Position numbers and translations under genes: made by a program. The notes under the pieces were generated by a model. That model was not told the DNA's origin. It did no database searches and saw only the letters and a program-made list of their open reading frames with translations. This document shows positions 31,105-40,549 of a DNA stretch of 64,000 bases, piece after piece; within the stretch, counting starts at the first letter, position 1, and the number at the start of each line of letters is the position of its first letter. The DNA comes from Azorinus chamasolen (taxonomy: Eukaryota; Mollusca; Bivalvia; Cardiida; Solecurtidae): assembly GCA_963576725.1 (NCBI GenBank), contig OY755244.1:80289620-80353619 (forward strand), written 5' to 3'.

Positions 31105-31306
31105 TACCCTTTCCTTCATATAAACGCTAGTTACCTAGCATCTGAAAGCAGAGTAGACGATCAGGGTCTAATCTGTTTGCCAATATAATTTGATGAATCT
31201 GTTTCTTTACTTTCTTAAATGGCTACAATGTTCCATCTTTCATTATAAATAAACTATGTAAAATTGTTTTAAATTTGAAATAGACATAGAACGGGTAAAC
31301 GGTTAA
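31103..31306 (+). mobile_element. MITE-J copy 3, hairpin apex deleted
   Basis: cttaccctttccttcatata ... acgggtaaacggttaa. The core reads gcagagtagacgatcagggt, i.e. the left arm, apex and part of the right arm are lost in one step. Confidence 0.8.
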
Positions 31307-31328
31307 TTATGTATTATTATCGGTCTTT

Positions 31329-31428
31329 GAGACAGGTGAGACTTTAATGCAGGTTGATAGTCATGTAGGAAGCTCCTATAGGAACGTTCTACATGACGTT
31401 AACCATGCATTAAGCAGCCACCTGCATA
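31329..31428 (+). mobile_element. MITE-C3 hairpin, ends missing
   Basis: gacaggtgagactttaatgc opposite gcattaagcagccacctg, apex gctcctataggaacg. A separate C-type left end (cagtaaaacctgtcctaaat) follows at 31451 and is cut by MITE-B at 31507. Confidence 0.7.
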
Positions 31429-31506
31429 AGCAGTTTTCAATTCTTTATTACAGTAAAACCTGTCCTAAATTTATTGAACACAGGGGTCTAAAAAGCATCT
31501 GGTTGC

Positions 31507-31735
31507 TTAACCCATTCCCTCATAATGACGACTTTTGACGACTCTATATAAGTCACTTTGTTAAACCATTGTGATAAACAGAGCATCTGCTCCTATTGGG
31601 GCAAATGCTTTATTTATCACAATGGTTTCAAACTACAAAATTCTAAAAGTTTCCTTTTCTCTAATTAATGCTCATTTTCGGTAGATTTATTCAAAGAGGT
31701 TGTATCTAGAAAAAGCCTATGAGGTAATGGGTTAA
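31507..31735 (-). mobile_element. MITE-B copy 5
   Basis: ttaacccattccctcataat ... gaggtaatgggttaa, TTAA 31507-31510 and 31732-31735. Apex atctgctcctattggggcaa; the arms are otherwise complementary. Confidence 0.92.
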
Positions 31736-31810
31736 AACAGGGCGAAAGTTCCTACAGGAGCAATACTTGGATCACGTTATTGTGACATTTGTTGTATTTT
31801 CAAAAGACAT

Positions 31811-31868
31811 TTGACAGACAGACAGACATTTGACAGACAGGCAGACAGACAGACAAACATACAGACAC

Positions 31869-31902
<34 letters not shown>

Positions 31903-31903
31903 T
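31811..31903. repeat. (GACA)n microsatellite
   Basis: Interrupted GACA tetramers; the purest run is 31871-31901. catttgacagacagaca units alternate at the start, and tgacatct words follow it. Confidence 0.97.
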
Positions 31904-31904
31904 T

Positions 31905-32255
31905 GTCATTTGACATCTCTATATATGACTGTCTGTCATTTAACATCTATATTGTGACATTCTGCCATGCTACCCTATTACGGCAAATGATGTCGGGTTG
32001 CGACAAATGGTGTCAAATGCGACAAATGGCTATAACTGACGCTGGTTGCGCCCGATGACCTGCTAATACCTAAGTCCTAACACCTCTGAATCGGGGATCA
32101 AACGGAGTTTATGCACGAAACTACCATTTAGCTTTGACAAACTGGCACCAGCATACACTTCTGTAATATAAGACGTAATCCCCAGTGAACATAAATCTTT
32201 AGTTCGAAAGTTTTATAAAGGGTATATTGCATGTAGCAAATATAGTGACAACCGA
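31905..32255. other. Anonymous stretch
   Basis: A run of catttgacatc / gcgacaaatgg words (31905-32035) looks like decayed continuation of the microsatellite. The rest shows nothing. Confidence 0.35.
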
Positions 32256-32258
32256 TAT

Positions 32259-32428
32259 TTAACCATTTTCTCCATGAATATTCATGTATTCGTGTAGGGA
32301 ATAATGGAATCATGAATATTAATTAGAATAATTGTTATAACGGCAAAGGGAGAGAGGCATGTTTGGTAATGGCAAAAACTGTAGAATCATATCTCTATTA
32401 TATCACATATAGAGAGGTTTTACTGTAC
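32259..32428 (-). mobile_element. MITE-A copy 13 abruptly joined to a C1 right end
   Basis: ttaaccattttctccatgaa, gaataatggaatcatgaata and tgtagaatcatatctctatt are family A in reverse up to 32406. There tatagagaggttttactgta (a C1 end plus TA) takes over. The A hairpin and all of C1 but its end are missing, so this junction is a deletion. Confidence 0.7.
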
Positions 32429-32501
32429 TATTTTTAGCATGACGAGGGTTAAACGCTTAAGACGACAAGGACACTACAACGTCTCTGACAGAAAGAAAGT
32501 A

Positions 32502-32905
32502 CAGAAGAACATGTCTTAAGTGGTCGTCAAAAGGAGGTCTAACTATTGGTTTGTAAGGCAGATGGTAGCTTAATGCAGGTCAAAAGTGATACAGAAAGCT
32601 CATATAGGAGCTTGCTTTATTATTTTTGCCATACATTAACCCATTCCCTCATAATGACGCCTTTTGACGCCTCTGTAAAAGTTACTTTCTGAAACCATTG
32701 TGATAAATACAGCATTTGCTCCATTGGAGCAAATGCTCTATTTGTCACAATGGTTTCAAAACTACACAATTCTAAAAGTTTCCTTTTCTCTAATAACTGC
32801 TCCTTTCCGATAGATTTATTCAAAGAGGTTGGGTCTAAAACTAGCCTATGAGGTAAAGGGTTAAGCAACCACCTGCTTATGTTCAATAAATGAATAACCG
32901 CTTAG
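32502..32905 (+). mobile_element. MITE-C4 copy c, split by MITE-B
   Basis: cagaagaacatgtcttaagt, hairpin left arm gcagatggtagcttaatgca, then tgccatacattaa | MITE-B | ttaagcaaccacctgcttat. In uninterrupted relatives this is gcattaagcaaccacctg, with a single TTAA. The right end is lost against the C2 at 32906. Confidence 0.88.
32636..32864 (-). mobile_element. MITE-B copy 6, nested at a TTAA in MITE-C4
   Basis: TTAA 32636-32639 and 32861-32864; cattccctcataatgacgcc ... tatgaggtaaaggg between them. Hairpin ctccattggag apex. The clearest case in the window of TTAA target duplication. Confidence 0.95.
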
Positions 32906-33110
32906 TAGTAAAACCCCGCTTATGGGACCACCTAAAAGAGGTATACTTCTCGGTGCTAGATGTAGGTGGTAGCTTAATGCGTGACAAAAGTAATGCAGAA
33001 AGCTCCGAGAGGAGCTTTATGCATTACGTTTGTCCTGCATTAAGCAACCACCTGCTTATAAAGACACACATGTTTATTCATTAACTGGTCGCATTAGAGG
33101 GGTTCTGCTG
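32906..33110 (+). mobile_element. MITE-C2 copy a
   Basis: agtaaaaccccgcttatggg ... gcattagaggggttctgctg, TA at 33111-33112. Hairpin gtggtagcttaatgcgtgac / tcctgcattaagcaaccac, apex aaagctccgagaggagcttt. Confidence 0.88.
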
Positions 33111-33112
33111 TA

Positions 33113-33500
33113 CAACTCTGGTTAGCTGACAACACTAACAGAATCGCGTGACATTTAGTCTAGATTATGCATCCATGAGGAGCTTATGTGATGAAAATGT
33201 TTCCCGCCGGAAGCACAAATAAGACGGCCGCCAAATCGATCAAATCCTGGCTTTTAATCTTTGCCTCCAAGTGTGCACTTTTTCTAGTACATTAGTTTTA
33301 TCAGTGGTCCATAATAAATAAAACAGAAAATTGTTCTCGTTATTTAAATGATTACATAAACTCTCCGTGTTTCTTTTAGTGGACAGCCTCGATATATCAC
33401 CATTTAGTATGGTCTTTACAGAAACAAAAATGTAATGTAGCTGAGTCATCGATCGAAGGAAAACACGGTTCAACTTTGAATAATAGCGATTGTCGCAGTT
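33113..33500. other. Anonymous stretch with a short dispersed duplicate
   Basis: gtgatgaaaatgtttcccgc then cggaagcacaaa (33189-33222) recurs at 35319-35349 with one change. No gene; a 77-aa minus-strand frame has no motifs. Confidence 0.4.
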
Positions 33501-33509
33501 CGTATGAAC

Positions 33510-33776
33510 AAAAACAATGTCATTATCTTCATGGACGTCGTCATCATCATAATTATCACCATCATTATCCTCCTCCTTATAATCGTCATTGTCAACAGCA
33601 ACGCCATTATCTCCATGGACGTCGCAATCATAATAATTATCATCATCATTATCCTCCTCATCATCGCCAACAACAACGTCATCATCTTCATGGACATCGT
33701 CATTAACATCATCATCATCAACGTCACAACAACAATGTTATCATCGACATCATCATCATCACCATCATCACCGTCG

Positions 33777-33839
<63 letters not shown>

Positions 33840-33880
33840 ACGTCACAACAACAATGTTATCATCGACATCAACCTCAACT
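33510..33880. repeat. (CAT/ATC)n microsatellite with larger internal repeats
   Basis: Trinucleotide-phased throughout. Two ~70-80-bp imperfect repeats (ccattatctccatggacgtc type) lead to a pure run of about 20 ATC (33773-33836). The run is flanked by direct repeats tcaacgtcacaacaacaatg...gacatca at about 33718-33753 and 33838-33874. Frames on both strands (76-128 aa of His, Ile, Ser or Met runs) are not genes. Confidence 0.95.
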
Positions 33881-33901
33881 TCAATTCTGAACAGTTCCCT
33901 T

Positions 33902-34118
33902 TTAACCAATTACCTGATGAATTTTCATGTAACAAAAATGACGACAGGAATATTTACTAGCTGCTTTTTTGTAATGACACCTGGCAACAGGAGTAGAAAC
34001 TGGAGAATAATATCTTCATGTGTATATAATTCCACAAGCAAAAAGAACAGTGCCTACCACACGGCTCCCTCACTGCCTGATCTGGGTCTATTCTGATTTT
34101 AAAGGTGCTAAAAGGCTC
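33902..34118 (-). mobile_element. MITE-A copy 14, worn
   Basis: ttaaccaattacctgatgaa ... ttaaaggtgctaaaaggc. Core strongly damaged: ccacacggctccctcactgc / ctgatctgggtctattctg, with the apex gone. Confidence 0.65.
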
Positions 34119-34130
34119 CCCTATCAAGTA

Positions 34131-34334
34131 CAGTAAAACCTCTCTATAGCGACCACTAAACTACATCAAATATTTTGTGTTAAAGGTAGGTGGCTGCTTA
34201 AAGCAAGGTGAAAGTAAAACAGAACGCTCCTATAGGAGCGTTCTGTTTTACTTTAACCTTGTTTTAAGCAGCCACATGTCCTTAATACCAACTAATCAAC
34301 ACAATTCAGTGGTCGTTAAAGAGAGGTTTTACTG
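34131..34334 (+). mobile_element. MITE-C1 copy c
   Basis: cagtaaaacctctctatagc ... agaggttttactg between TA (34129-34130, 34335-34336). Complete hairpin with aacagaacgctcctatagga at the apex. Reference copy for C1. Confidence 0.93.
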
Positions 34335-34543
34335 TAAGGTGTTAAAATATTGTCTTGTGTTAAAAATCAACACTAAATAGAAGACCTGCACCATACCTGG
34401 GTGACATGTGGGCTTCGATGAATATGACAATTTAACTTCAAATAAAATAATCTCGAAACAAGGAAGTACTAAATATTCTTAACATGGTTATTGTCCATTT
34501 TGTTGATTTGTTGTCCTGGTAAAATTACCAATACTATAGAATA

Positions 34544-34769
34544 TATCCATTTACACCACGAATAGTCATATAGACATAATGACATCATGAATATTGAATA
34601 GAGTATTTTTTTTTTATAAAGACAGCAGTTTATGAACACAGGTAATTTTGGCGGACACTGTAGAGTCATATACAAGTACATGTATATTATTTCATAAGCT
34701 GACAGAGCAGACCTACAGGAATCGTCTATTCTGGATCTGCTCTGTTTGAAGGCGTATTTATGGACTAAT
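34544..34769 (-). mobile_element. MITE-A copy 15, core shortened
   Basis: tccatttacaccacgaatag, aatgacatcatgaatattga, cactgtagagtcatatacaa; the core is reduced to agagcagacctacaggaatc / gtctattctggatctgctct. Ends ggcgtatttatggactaa. Confidence 0.7.
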
Positions 34770-34904
34770 GTCCAATATTCATAATATCACATCGAATAGT
34801 TTCTTTTATACTCTTATTCAGCTGTGAAAAAAATGGCTGCTCAAATTTCGATCTGGAGCAATTTTGACGATTCGTTCAAGCTTTTGAGAAACTATTGAGC
34901 GATT

Positions 34905-35013
34905 CCAATTAGACTTTCTGTATTACTTTTGTCCTACATAAAGCAACCACCTGCATCTAACACCCAGAATTATACCTCTTTTAGGTGGTCGCATTAGCGG
35001 GTTTTTTACATGT
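34905..35013 (+). mobile_element. MITE-C2 right half
   Basis: ttctgtattacttttgtcct, aagcaaccacctgcatctaa and ggtggtcgcattagcgggtt match the right half of C2 (38875-39079). The left half is absent. Confidence 0.7.
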
Positions 35014-35190
35014 ACTAAAATCGTCATTTCTCCACCAAACCCTATGGTGTGACCACTCTTTAGAATCGTATCGAAGAGTCACAATATGGCCACACTACAG
35101 ATATTGGTGGAGAAATAAAGGAGTTATCCTTGAAAAATATTCTAATGTACGCGTCTTAACTGGACCCCTGATACAAGTTGGAAGACGGTG
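35014..35190 (-). repeat. D repeat fragment, rearranged
   Basis: catttctccaccaaacccta, gaccactctttagaatcgta and ttggtggagaaataaaggag are both arms of D. The arms surround a shortened middle. Confidence 0.6.
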
Positions 35191-35191
35191 T

Positions 35192-35505
35192 AGTTTTAAT
35201 TAACAATTCTGTTGCACCAGAAAATGGTGCCGATATTTGAGCGGTGATTGCAGCGCTGGTCCTCTGACAGCAATCACGGCGTCGCGTGACTCGCACGAGC
35301 CCATGAGTTGTTTACGTGATGAAAATGTTTCCCACCGGAAGCACAAACTGCATTATCCCCTTTGAAAGCCGGTAACGAGTATACTGGCATATACAAACAG
35401 TGTTGACTAAGAGCACAGGTATAGACAGCACTCTGATCACTGTCTGTACTGGGTTTTTTTAAAAGTACTCTCGCAGAATATGTCCTTTTATACTGGATTG
35501 ACTCC
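35192..35505. other. Anonymous stretch
   Basis: Contains the second copy of the gtgatgaaaatgtttccc duplicate (see 33189). A 77-aa minus-strand frame shows no family feature. Confidence 0.35.
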
Positions 35506-35509
35506 ATAG

Positions 35510-35764
35510 TTAACCTTTTCCCTCACAGAAACTCTTTTTTACGCATTTGCAAACAGAGAAGACCCAGATCAGACGGCTCCTAGAGGAGCCGTCTGATCAG
35601 GGTCTGCTCTGTTTGCTTTTGACATGCTATAAATCTGATTTTACAGTTTTTGGTCAAAGTAAAAAAATCCTTGGAAAATTTATATTATAGAATTTCAGCT
35701 AATAAATATTCAAAAAATAAATGTCATTATTTCTTACATGAATACAAAACAGGGAAAGGGTTAA
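35510..35764 (+). mobile_element. MITE-A copy 16
   Basis: ttaaccttttccctcacaga ... aacagggaaagggttaa, TTAA at both ends. Intact core 35549-35616 with A opposite A. Confidence 0.9.
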
Positions 35765-35886
35765 TCAACGATGCGCCATTTGACTTTGACCATTTAGCAT
35801 TCAAAGTGTTATAGCCAGATCGATGGGGTTCTTGCTTCACCTTAGCTTGTACAACAGGGTTGCGCACATTTTCGGCCACTTGAGTT

Positions 35887-36090
35887 TTAACCCTTTACTC
35901 GTTCTATGTTTATTACAAAATTTCAATACCGTTTGAATATTCATGGACAAACTAGTTATTATGAAATATGGAAGATAGAAGATTGTAACCATTTTAGAAA
36001 CTAAAGACATAAATCTACCAAATTTCATTAGCAAACAGAGCAGATGTTTGCAAATGCGCGAAAAAGGCGTTTATATGAAGGAAGGGGTTA
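35887..36090 (+). mobile_element. MITE-J copy 4, hairpin apex deleted
   Basis: ttaaccctttactcgttcta, gtttgaatattcatggacaa; core collapsed to gcaaacagagcagatgtttgc, i.e. the left base joined directly to the right base. Ends aggaaggggttag. Confidence 0.8.
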
Positions 36091-36276
36091 GAATATAAAG
36101 TGTATGAAAATTGCATATGACATTTCTATTAATTTTGCAACTGGTTGTCCAATAATATACATTCTTCTTAGTTACGAGGGTTACTCCTCTGGATACAAAC
36201 TGTTTGCAAAGATAATTCGCCAATAGCAAGCAAGTTAAATATTAACCATTTACTGCTTGAATATTCAAGACAGACA

Positions 36277-36942
36277 CCATTCATTATTATTATTATAATA
36301 CCACATTTATATAGCGCTCTTTTCACACTGGACATGTGCGTTCAAAAGCGCTTCACATGGATGAAATCGCTAACCGGAACGATCCGCATGATTATCTATC
36401 CAGACAATGAAAGATGTACAATATATATGAAATCGCTAGCCGGAAGGATCTACATGATTTTCAATCCGGAAAAAAAGCCATTCCTATCCTGAACTCAGTT
36501 GCCACTGTACATGACTACTGGGTCAACTGATTAGCTTAATAGGTTGGCTGAAAGCCATTCCTATCCTTAGCTTAGTTGCCACTGTACATGACTATTGGGT
36601 AACCTGTTAGCTTAATAGGTTGGCTGAAAGCCATTCCTATTCTAAACAAAACTGTCCTAGTAACAAATGTTGAAGAAATGCGTTTTCAGACACCTTTTGA
36701 AACATGCCAGTGACCTTGCGTCTCTAATGCCTGAAGGTAGAGCATTCCAAAGTTTCAGAGCTGCATGCATGAAACTTCTCTCACCGTATTTTACCTTACG
36801 ACCTTTTGGCACAACCAACAACAATGATCTACTTGCTGACCTTAACTCTCTGCGCGGCCTGTATACGTCAAGCATGTCGACAATGTACTTGGGAGATTCA
36901 TTGTGCATGGCTTTATACGTGAGCATTATGAGCAGAAATTAA
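36277..36942 (-). mobile_element. 5'-truncated non-LTR retrotransposon (LINE) 3' end
   Basis: Read on the minus strand: end of the reverse transcriptase frame (36657-36938), then a ~380-bp 3' UTR. The UTR includes a ~79-bp tandem repeat (gttggctgaaagccattcct type, about two copies in 36476-36640), an agcgctatataaatgtggt segment, and a terminal (TAA)n tail at 36277-36298. The tail and 5' truncation are what target-primed reverse transcription leaves. A second 3' UTR copy is at 54474-55165. Confidence 0.8.
36657..36938 (-). pseudogene. LINE reverse transcriptase C-terminal tail (fragment)
   Basis: About 90 codons ending in TAG at 36657-36659. The order LTYKAMHNESPKYI, RELRSASRSLLLVVPKG, YGERSFMHAALKLWNALP and FKRCLKTHFF is the typical C-terminal tail of Jockey/CR1/L2-type reverse transcriptases (established family feature, recognised by eye). 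A TAA lies just upstream of the first matching residues and nothing of the catalytic domain is present, so it is a dead fragment. The 91-aa frame on the opposite strand is its shadow. Confidence 0.85.
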
Positions 36943-37039
36943 CCACATTTTTCTATTTATAAATTTCTATTGTTATAGAAACAAGCAATGTCGCTAAATT
37001 GCCAAACAAATGTTTAACTGAGTTATTGAACGTAGGGAC

Positions 37040-37995
37040 AAAAGGTTAAGTTTTTGCAAACAAAGGACACTGACTCTGGTGTTCCGAACACAGGGGACTG
37101 TCACAATGAAGTAATAACCTCAACAGAAAAAATGTATCAACACTAGATATATATATCTAGTGTTCATACATTTGCTTTTCTGTTGAGGCCCATACTTCAT
37201 TGTGACATGAACCTCAACAGAAAAAAATGTATAAACACTAGATATATATCTAGTGTTCATATATTTATTTTTCTGTTGAGGTTTATACTTTATTGTGACG
37301 GTCCCCTGTAGTTCCGACGTCAATGCGAGTGATACCTGCAGGGCCACATTTCTTTATAGCACTAAACATTTACACAAAGTTTCATTTTGAAAAAAACTCT
37401 ACACCGTTTCTAATATATGACTCCACATGGGCAAACAGGCTACTTTTTTGGCAAACAAATGACCATAACTCTGGTGCCCAAATGCCAATGTGAGTGACAC
37501 TTACTTGCAAGGCGGCATATCCCTATGATACTAAACATTTACTAAATGTTTCATAGAAAAACTCCGAACTGTTTTTGAGATATAACTCCGAAAGGACAAA
37601 GAAGTTATGTTTTTGTCAAACAAAGGACCGTAACTCAGGTGTTCCAATGTCAATATAACTGATACTTGCTGTGCCTCATTTTTATAGTACTCTAAACATT
37701 TACACATAGTTTCATTGAACACTCCAAACTGTTTCTTATATATGACTCCGAGTGGACAAAAAACGTTATTTTTTGCCAAAATAAAGGTCAATGGCTCTTG
37801 TGTAAATGATATTTTCAGGGCCGCATTTCTTCATAGTACTTAACATCTACACAAAGGTTCATAGAAGAACTTTGAGATATGGCCTCGGACACACACACAT
37901 ATTACGATTTTGGGAAACAAAGTGCCATACCTCTGGTGTACCAAGGTCAATATGAGTGATACTTGCAGGCTTACATTCTTTTAAACAAACAGACG
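37040..37995 (+). repeat. Degenerate ~155-165-bp tandem repeat (mollusc type)
   Basis: Five units marked by gagtgatacctgcagg-like words at about 37328, 37492, 37648, 37804 and 37953, each with ccataactctggtgttcc and catttacacaaagtttcatt. It ends with cagacggaagaacggacaac and cgccaaaact ... tctgccttcggcgatgg near 38045. I associate this with a repeat widespread in molluscs (from memory). Function unknown. Confidence 0.8.
37088..37310. mobile_element. hAT-like foldback MITE with doubled hairpin
   Basis: Inserted in the first unit of the surrounding repeat: gttccga occurs at 37081-37087 and 37311-37317 as a 7-bp direct repeat (8 with one mismatch). Ends caggggactgtcacaatgaa and (reverse) caggggaccgtcacaataaa. 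Inside are two tandem copies of a ~75-bp palindrome: cctcaacagaaaaaatgta, then aacactagatatatatctag, and inverse. End sequence and duplication size fit hAT elements; inference. Confidence 0.75.
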
Positions 37996-38070
37996 GAAGA
38001 ACGGACAACGCCAAAACTATACATATACCCCTCTGCCTTCGGCGATGGATAACAAGTGAATAAACAGCTA

Positions 38071-38193
38071 TGCCAAAGAGTATAGAATCGGAAGTTATTA
38101 TATCAGCAAAAAGAGCAGGTCAAGATCAGACGGCTCCTACATGAGCCATCTGATCTGGGTCTACTTTGTTTGCAAAGACGGACGATGCGTATA
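38071..38193 (-). mobile_element. MITE-A core fragment
   Basis: gagtatagaatcggaag, core aaagagcaggtcaagatcag / gatctgggtctactttgttt, gacggacgatgcg. This copy pairs A with T at the usual mismatch. Cut on the right by C1. Confidence 0.7.
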
Positions 38194-38195
38194 TA

Positions 38196-38399
38196 CAGTA
38201 AAACCTCTATATAACGACCACTAAATTACATCAAGTATTTTGTGTTAAAGGCAGGTGGCTGCTTAAAGCAATGTGAAAGTAAAACAGAACGCTCCTATAG
38301 GAGCGCTCTGTTTTACTTTCACATTGCTTTAAGCAGCCACCTGTCCTAAATACCAACTAATTGGCATAATTTAGTGGCCGTTATAGAGAGGTTTTACTA
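38196..38399 (+). mobile_element. MITE-C1 copy d
   Basis: cagtaaaacctctatataac ... agaggttttacta, TA flanks. Apex cagaacgctcctataggagc gctctg, one substitution from the reference. Confidence 0.92.
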
Positions 38400-38401
38400 T
38401 A

Positions 38402-38870
38402 TGGAGTATAGAACTAAACTTGAAGGAAGAAGGACATGCTGTTAAAGTACATAGGCCTAATGGATACTTTTCTGCTCTCTGTAAGCATAATTAATCTTAT
38501 ATGATAAAAGGTTCGGTTCTGTTGACATAAAGATAGTTAAACACCACTTTTAAACATAAAGATAGTTAAACACCACTTTTAGAATTTAACTTTAGTTAGT
38601 GCTTAACATCATAGTGAGTCCGCGCAAGTAGATTTACTACAAAAACGTTCATCTATTGCTTTCTGAACAGATGACCACGTTTGACAATTGAAAACAGCCA
38701 GTCATCGGACTACATGAATTATCTCCGTTGAATGAAACTTAATTCGTCGGACTTCTAAAGCTATTTTGTCAACCGATGTATGTTTGTCTGGATCAAGACA
38801 TGCAGTTCATGTCAATTTTGTAAAGACAAGAAAATTATGGTAATATTGTAGTACCTTCGAGGAATATACA
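38402..38870. other. Anonymous stretch with a 29-bp tandem duplication
   Basis: acataaagatagttaaacac cacttttaa is repeated head-to-tail at 38524-38581. Otherwise no feature. Confidence 0.45.
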
Positions 38871-38874
38871 AATA

Positions 38875-39079
38875 CAGTAGAACCCCTCTAATGCGACCAC
38901 TTAATGAATAGACATGGGTGTCTTTATAAGCAGGCGGTTGCTTAATGCAGGACAAAAGTAATGCAGAAAGCTCCTAGATGAGCTTTCTGCATTACTTTTG
39001 TCCTGCATTAAGCCACCACCTGCATCTAGCAACCAAAATTATACCTCTTTTAGGTGGTCGCATTAGCGGGGTTTTACTG
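38875..39079 (+). mobile_element. MITE-C2 copy b (near consensus)
   Basis: cagtagaacccctctaatgc ... gcattagcggggttttactg with TA at 38873-38874 and 39080-39081. Hairpin taatgcaggacaaaagtaat / attacttttgtcctgcatta, apex aaagctcctagatgagcttt. Reference copy for C2. Confidence 0.93.
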
Positions 39080-39117
39080 TAGTTTTAGATTCACTACAAC
39101 GTAAAGAAATATCCGAA

Positions 39118-39452
39118 TGCAGAGGTCCAGATAAGATACGTAAATTTGAATATTTCTCCACCAATACCGTATGTTATAACCACTCTGTAGGATTGTCTCG
39201 AGAAATGGTTATTTTAGTACAGTAAAACCTCTCTATAACGGCCACTAAATTACATTAAGTAGTGTTAAATGCAGGTGGCTGCTTAAAGCAAGGTGAAAGT
39301 AAATCAGAACGCTCCTATAGGAGCGTTCTGTTTTACTTTCACCTTGCTATAAGCAGCCACCTGCCCTAAATACCAACTAATTAGCACAATTTAGTGGCCG
39401 TTATAGAGAGGTTTTACTGTATTTGAATACGCACCTTTATCTGCTGTTCTGG
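39118..39452 (+). repeat. D repeat copy 2, carrying a C1 insertion
   Basis: gcagaggtccagataagata, accactctgtaggattgtct, then ggttattttagta | C1 | tatttgaatacgcaccttta. At 57660 and 51612 the same D segment reads attttagtatttg without insertion, giving the empty site. Confidence 0.85.
39220..39419 (+). mobile_element. MITE-C1 copy e, nested in D
   Basis: cagtaaaacctctctataac ... gagaggttttactg. TA present once in the empty D copies and twice here. Hairpin intact except agtaaatcagaacg on the left arm. Confidence 0.95.
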
Positions 39453-39518
39453 AACAGAACATTTTTTTCTCTTAACCGTCTAAACGCTGACTTTCAAAGT
39501 GGAATATCCTGTCAGTGT

Positions 39519-39747
39519 TTAACCCTTTCCTCCATAAATACGCCTTTCTACGCCTCTGTAAAAGTCACGTTTTGAAACTATTGTGATAAATAGAGCATTT
39601 GCTCCTAAGGAGCAAATGCTCTATTTATCACAATGGTTTCAAAACTACAAACTTCTAAAATTTTCCCTTTCTCTAGTAAATGCTCCTTTTCGGTAGATTT
39701 ATTCAGAGTGGTTGGATCTAAAAATAGCCTATGCGGGAATAGTTTAA
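39519..39747 (-). mobile_element. MITE-B copy 7
   Basis: ttaaccctttcctccataaa ... gcgggaatagtttaa. Hairpin atagagcatttgctcctaag / gagcaaatgctctatttatc, effectively perfect. Confidence 0.92.
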
Positions 39748-39749
39748 CC

Positions 39750-40120
39750 ATAGAACCCACTTAGTATGACATACATAAATTTGATAAAGAATTTTGAATA
39801 ACAAAAGTGCATACACCGATCAGAGGATTCCTCTAGGAGCTCCTATCCCACATAGCTTGAAATTCTGATCGCACAAGAACTAAAGACTCTCACGTTTTTT
39901 TCTCTCGTGCGTCTACTGGTAGAATGATGCATCACATTTTTATGAACCCCTGTTTACTAATATAGCTAATCTGAGAATTGAAGTTGCCAAAGTAATTTCT
40001 ACTGGGGTAGTGTCGTATCCATGTTGATCAGCGCATAACAATACTTGCAATGATACAGGGTTGGGAATAGTCTGTTTATAATGATCTTTTTGTTCTAAAG
40101 AAAGATACATTCCGGATTTC
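39750..40120. other. Anonymous stretch
   Basis: gaggattcctctaggagctc near 39820 is a small dyad like the MITE apexes but isolated. A 60-aa minus-strand frame has no motif. Confidence 0.35.
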
Positions 40121-40127
40121 AAATGCT

Positions 40128-40321
40128 GGTTATGTCTTTACAAACAGAGATGACCAAGGTCAGACGGCTCCTGTAGGAGCCATCTGACCAGAGTCTGTTC
40201 CGTATGCTTATAAAAATAATACAGATCTGATTCTACAGTGTATTACAAGGCCAACAAATCTCAGTGTCAAAGTATCATTGTAACAATTCAGTTAATTAAC
40301 ATTGATGATGTCATTATTTCT
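40128..40321 (+). mobile_element. MITE-A copy 17, both ends lost
   Basis: Core acaaacagagatgaccaagg ... gcttat with ggtcagacgg / ccatctgacc (compensated relative to gatc) and A opposite A. Interior attgatgatgtcattatttc. The MITE-B follows immediately. Confidence 0.78.
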
Positions 40322-40548
40322 CAACCCTTTCCCTCATATTGAAGACTTTTGACGACTCTGTAGAAGTCACCTTGTGAAACCATTGTGATGAATAGAGCAT
40401 TTGCACCTATAGGAGCAAATGCTCTATTTATCACAATGGTTTCAAATTACACATTTCTAAAATTTTCCTTTTCCCTAGTTAATGCTCCTTTTCGGTAGGT
40501 TTATTCAAAGAGGTTGTATCTAAAAGTAGCTTATGAGGGAATGGGTTA
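40321..40548 (-). mobile_element. MITE-B copy 8
   Basis: tcaaccctttccctcatatt ... gagggaatgggttaa (TTAA 40545-40548). The left TTAA is mutated to TCAA. Hairpin apex gcacctataggagc. Confidence 0.9.
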
Positions 40549-40549
40549 A

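Noticed and set aside
33470..33909. His-, Ile-, Ser- and Met-rich frames on both strands
   Set aside because: Trinucleotide microsatellite read in six frames.
36667..36942. 91-aa plus-strand frame MLKKCVFRHLL...
   Set aside because: Antisense shadow of the LINE reverse transcriptase tail, which has the recognisable family sequence.
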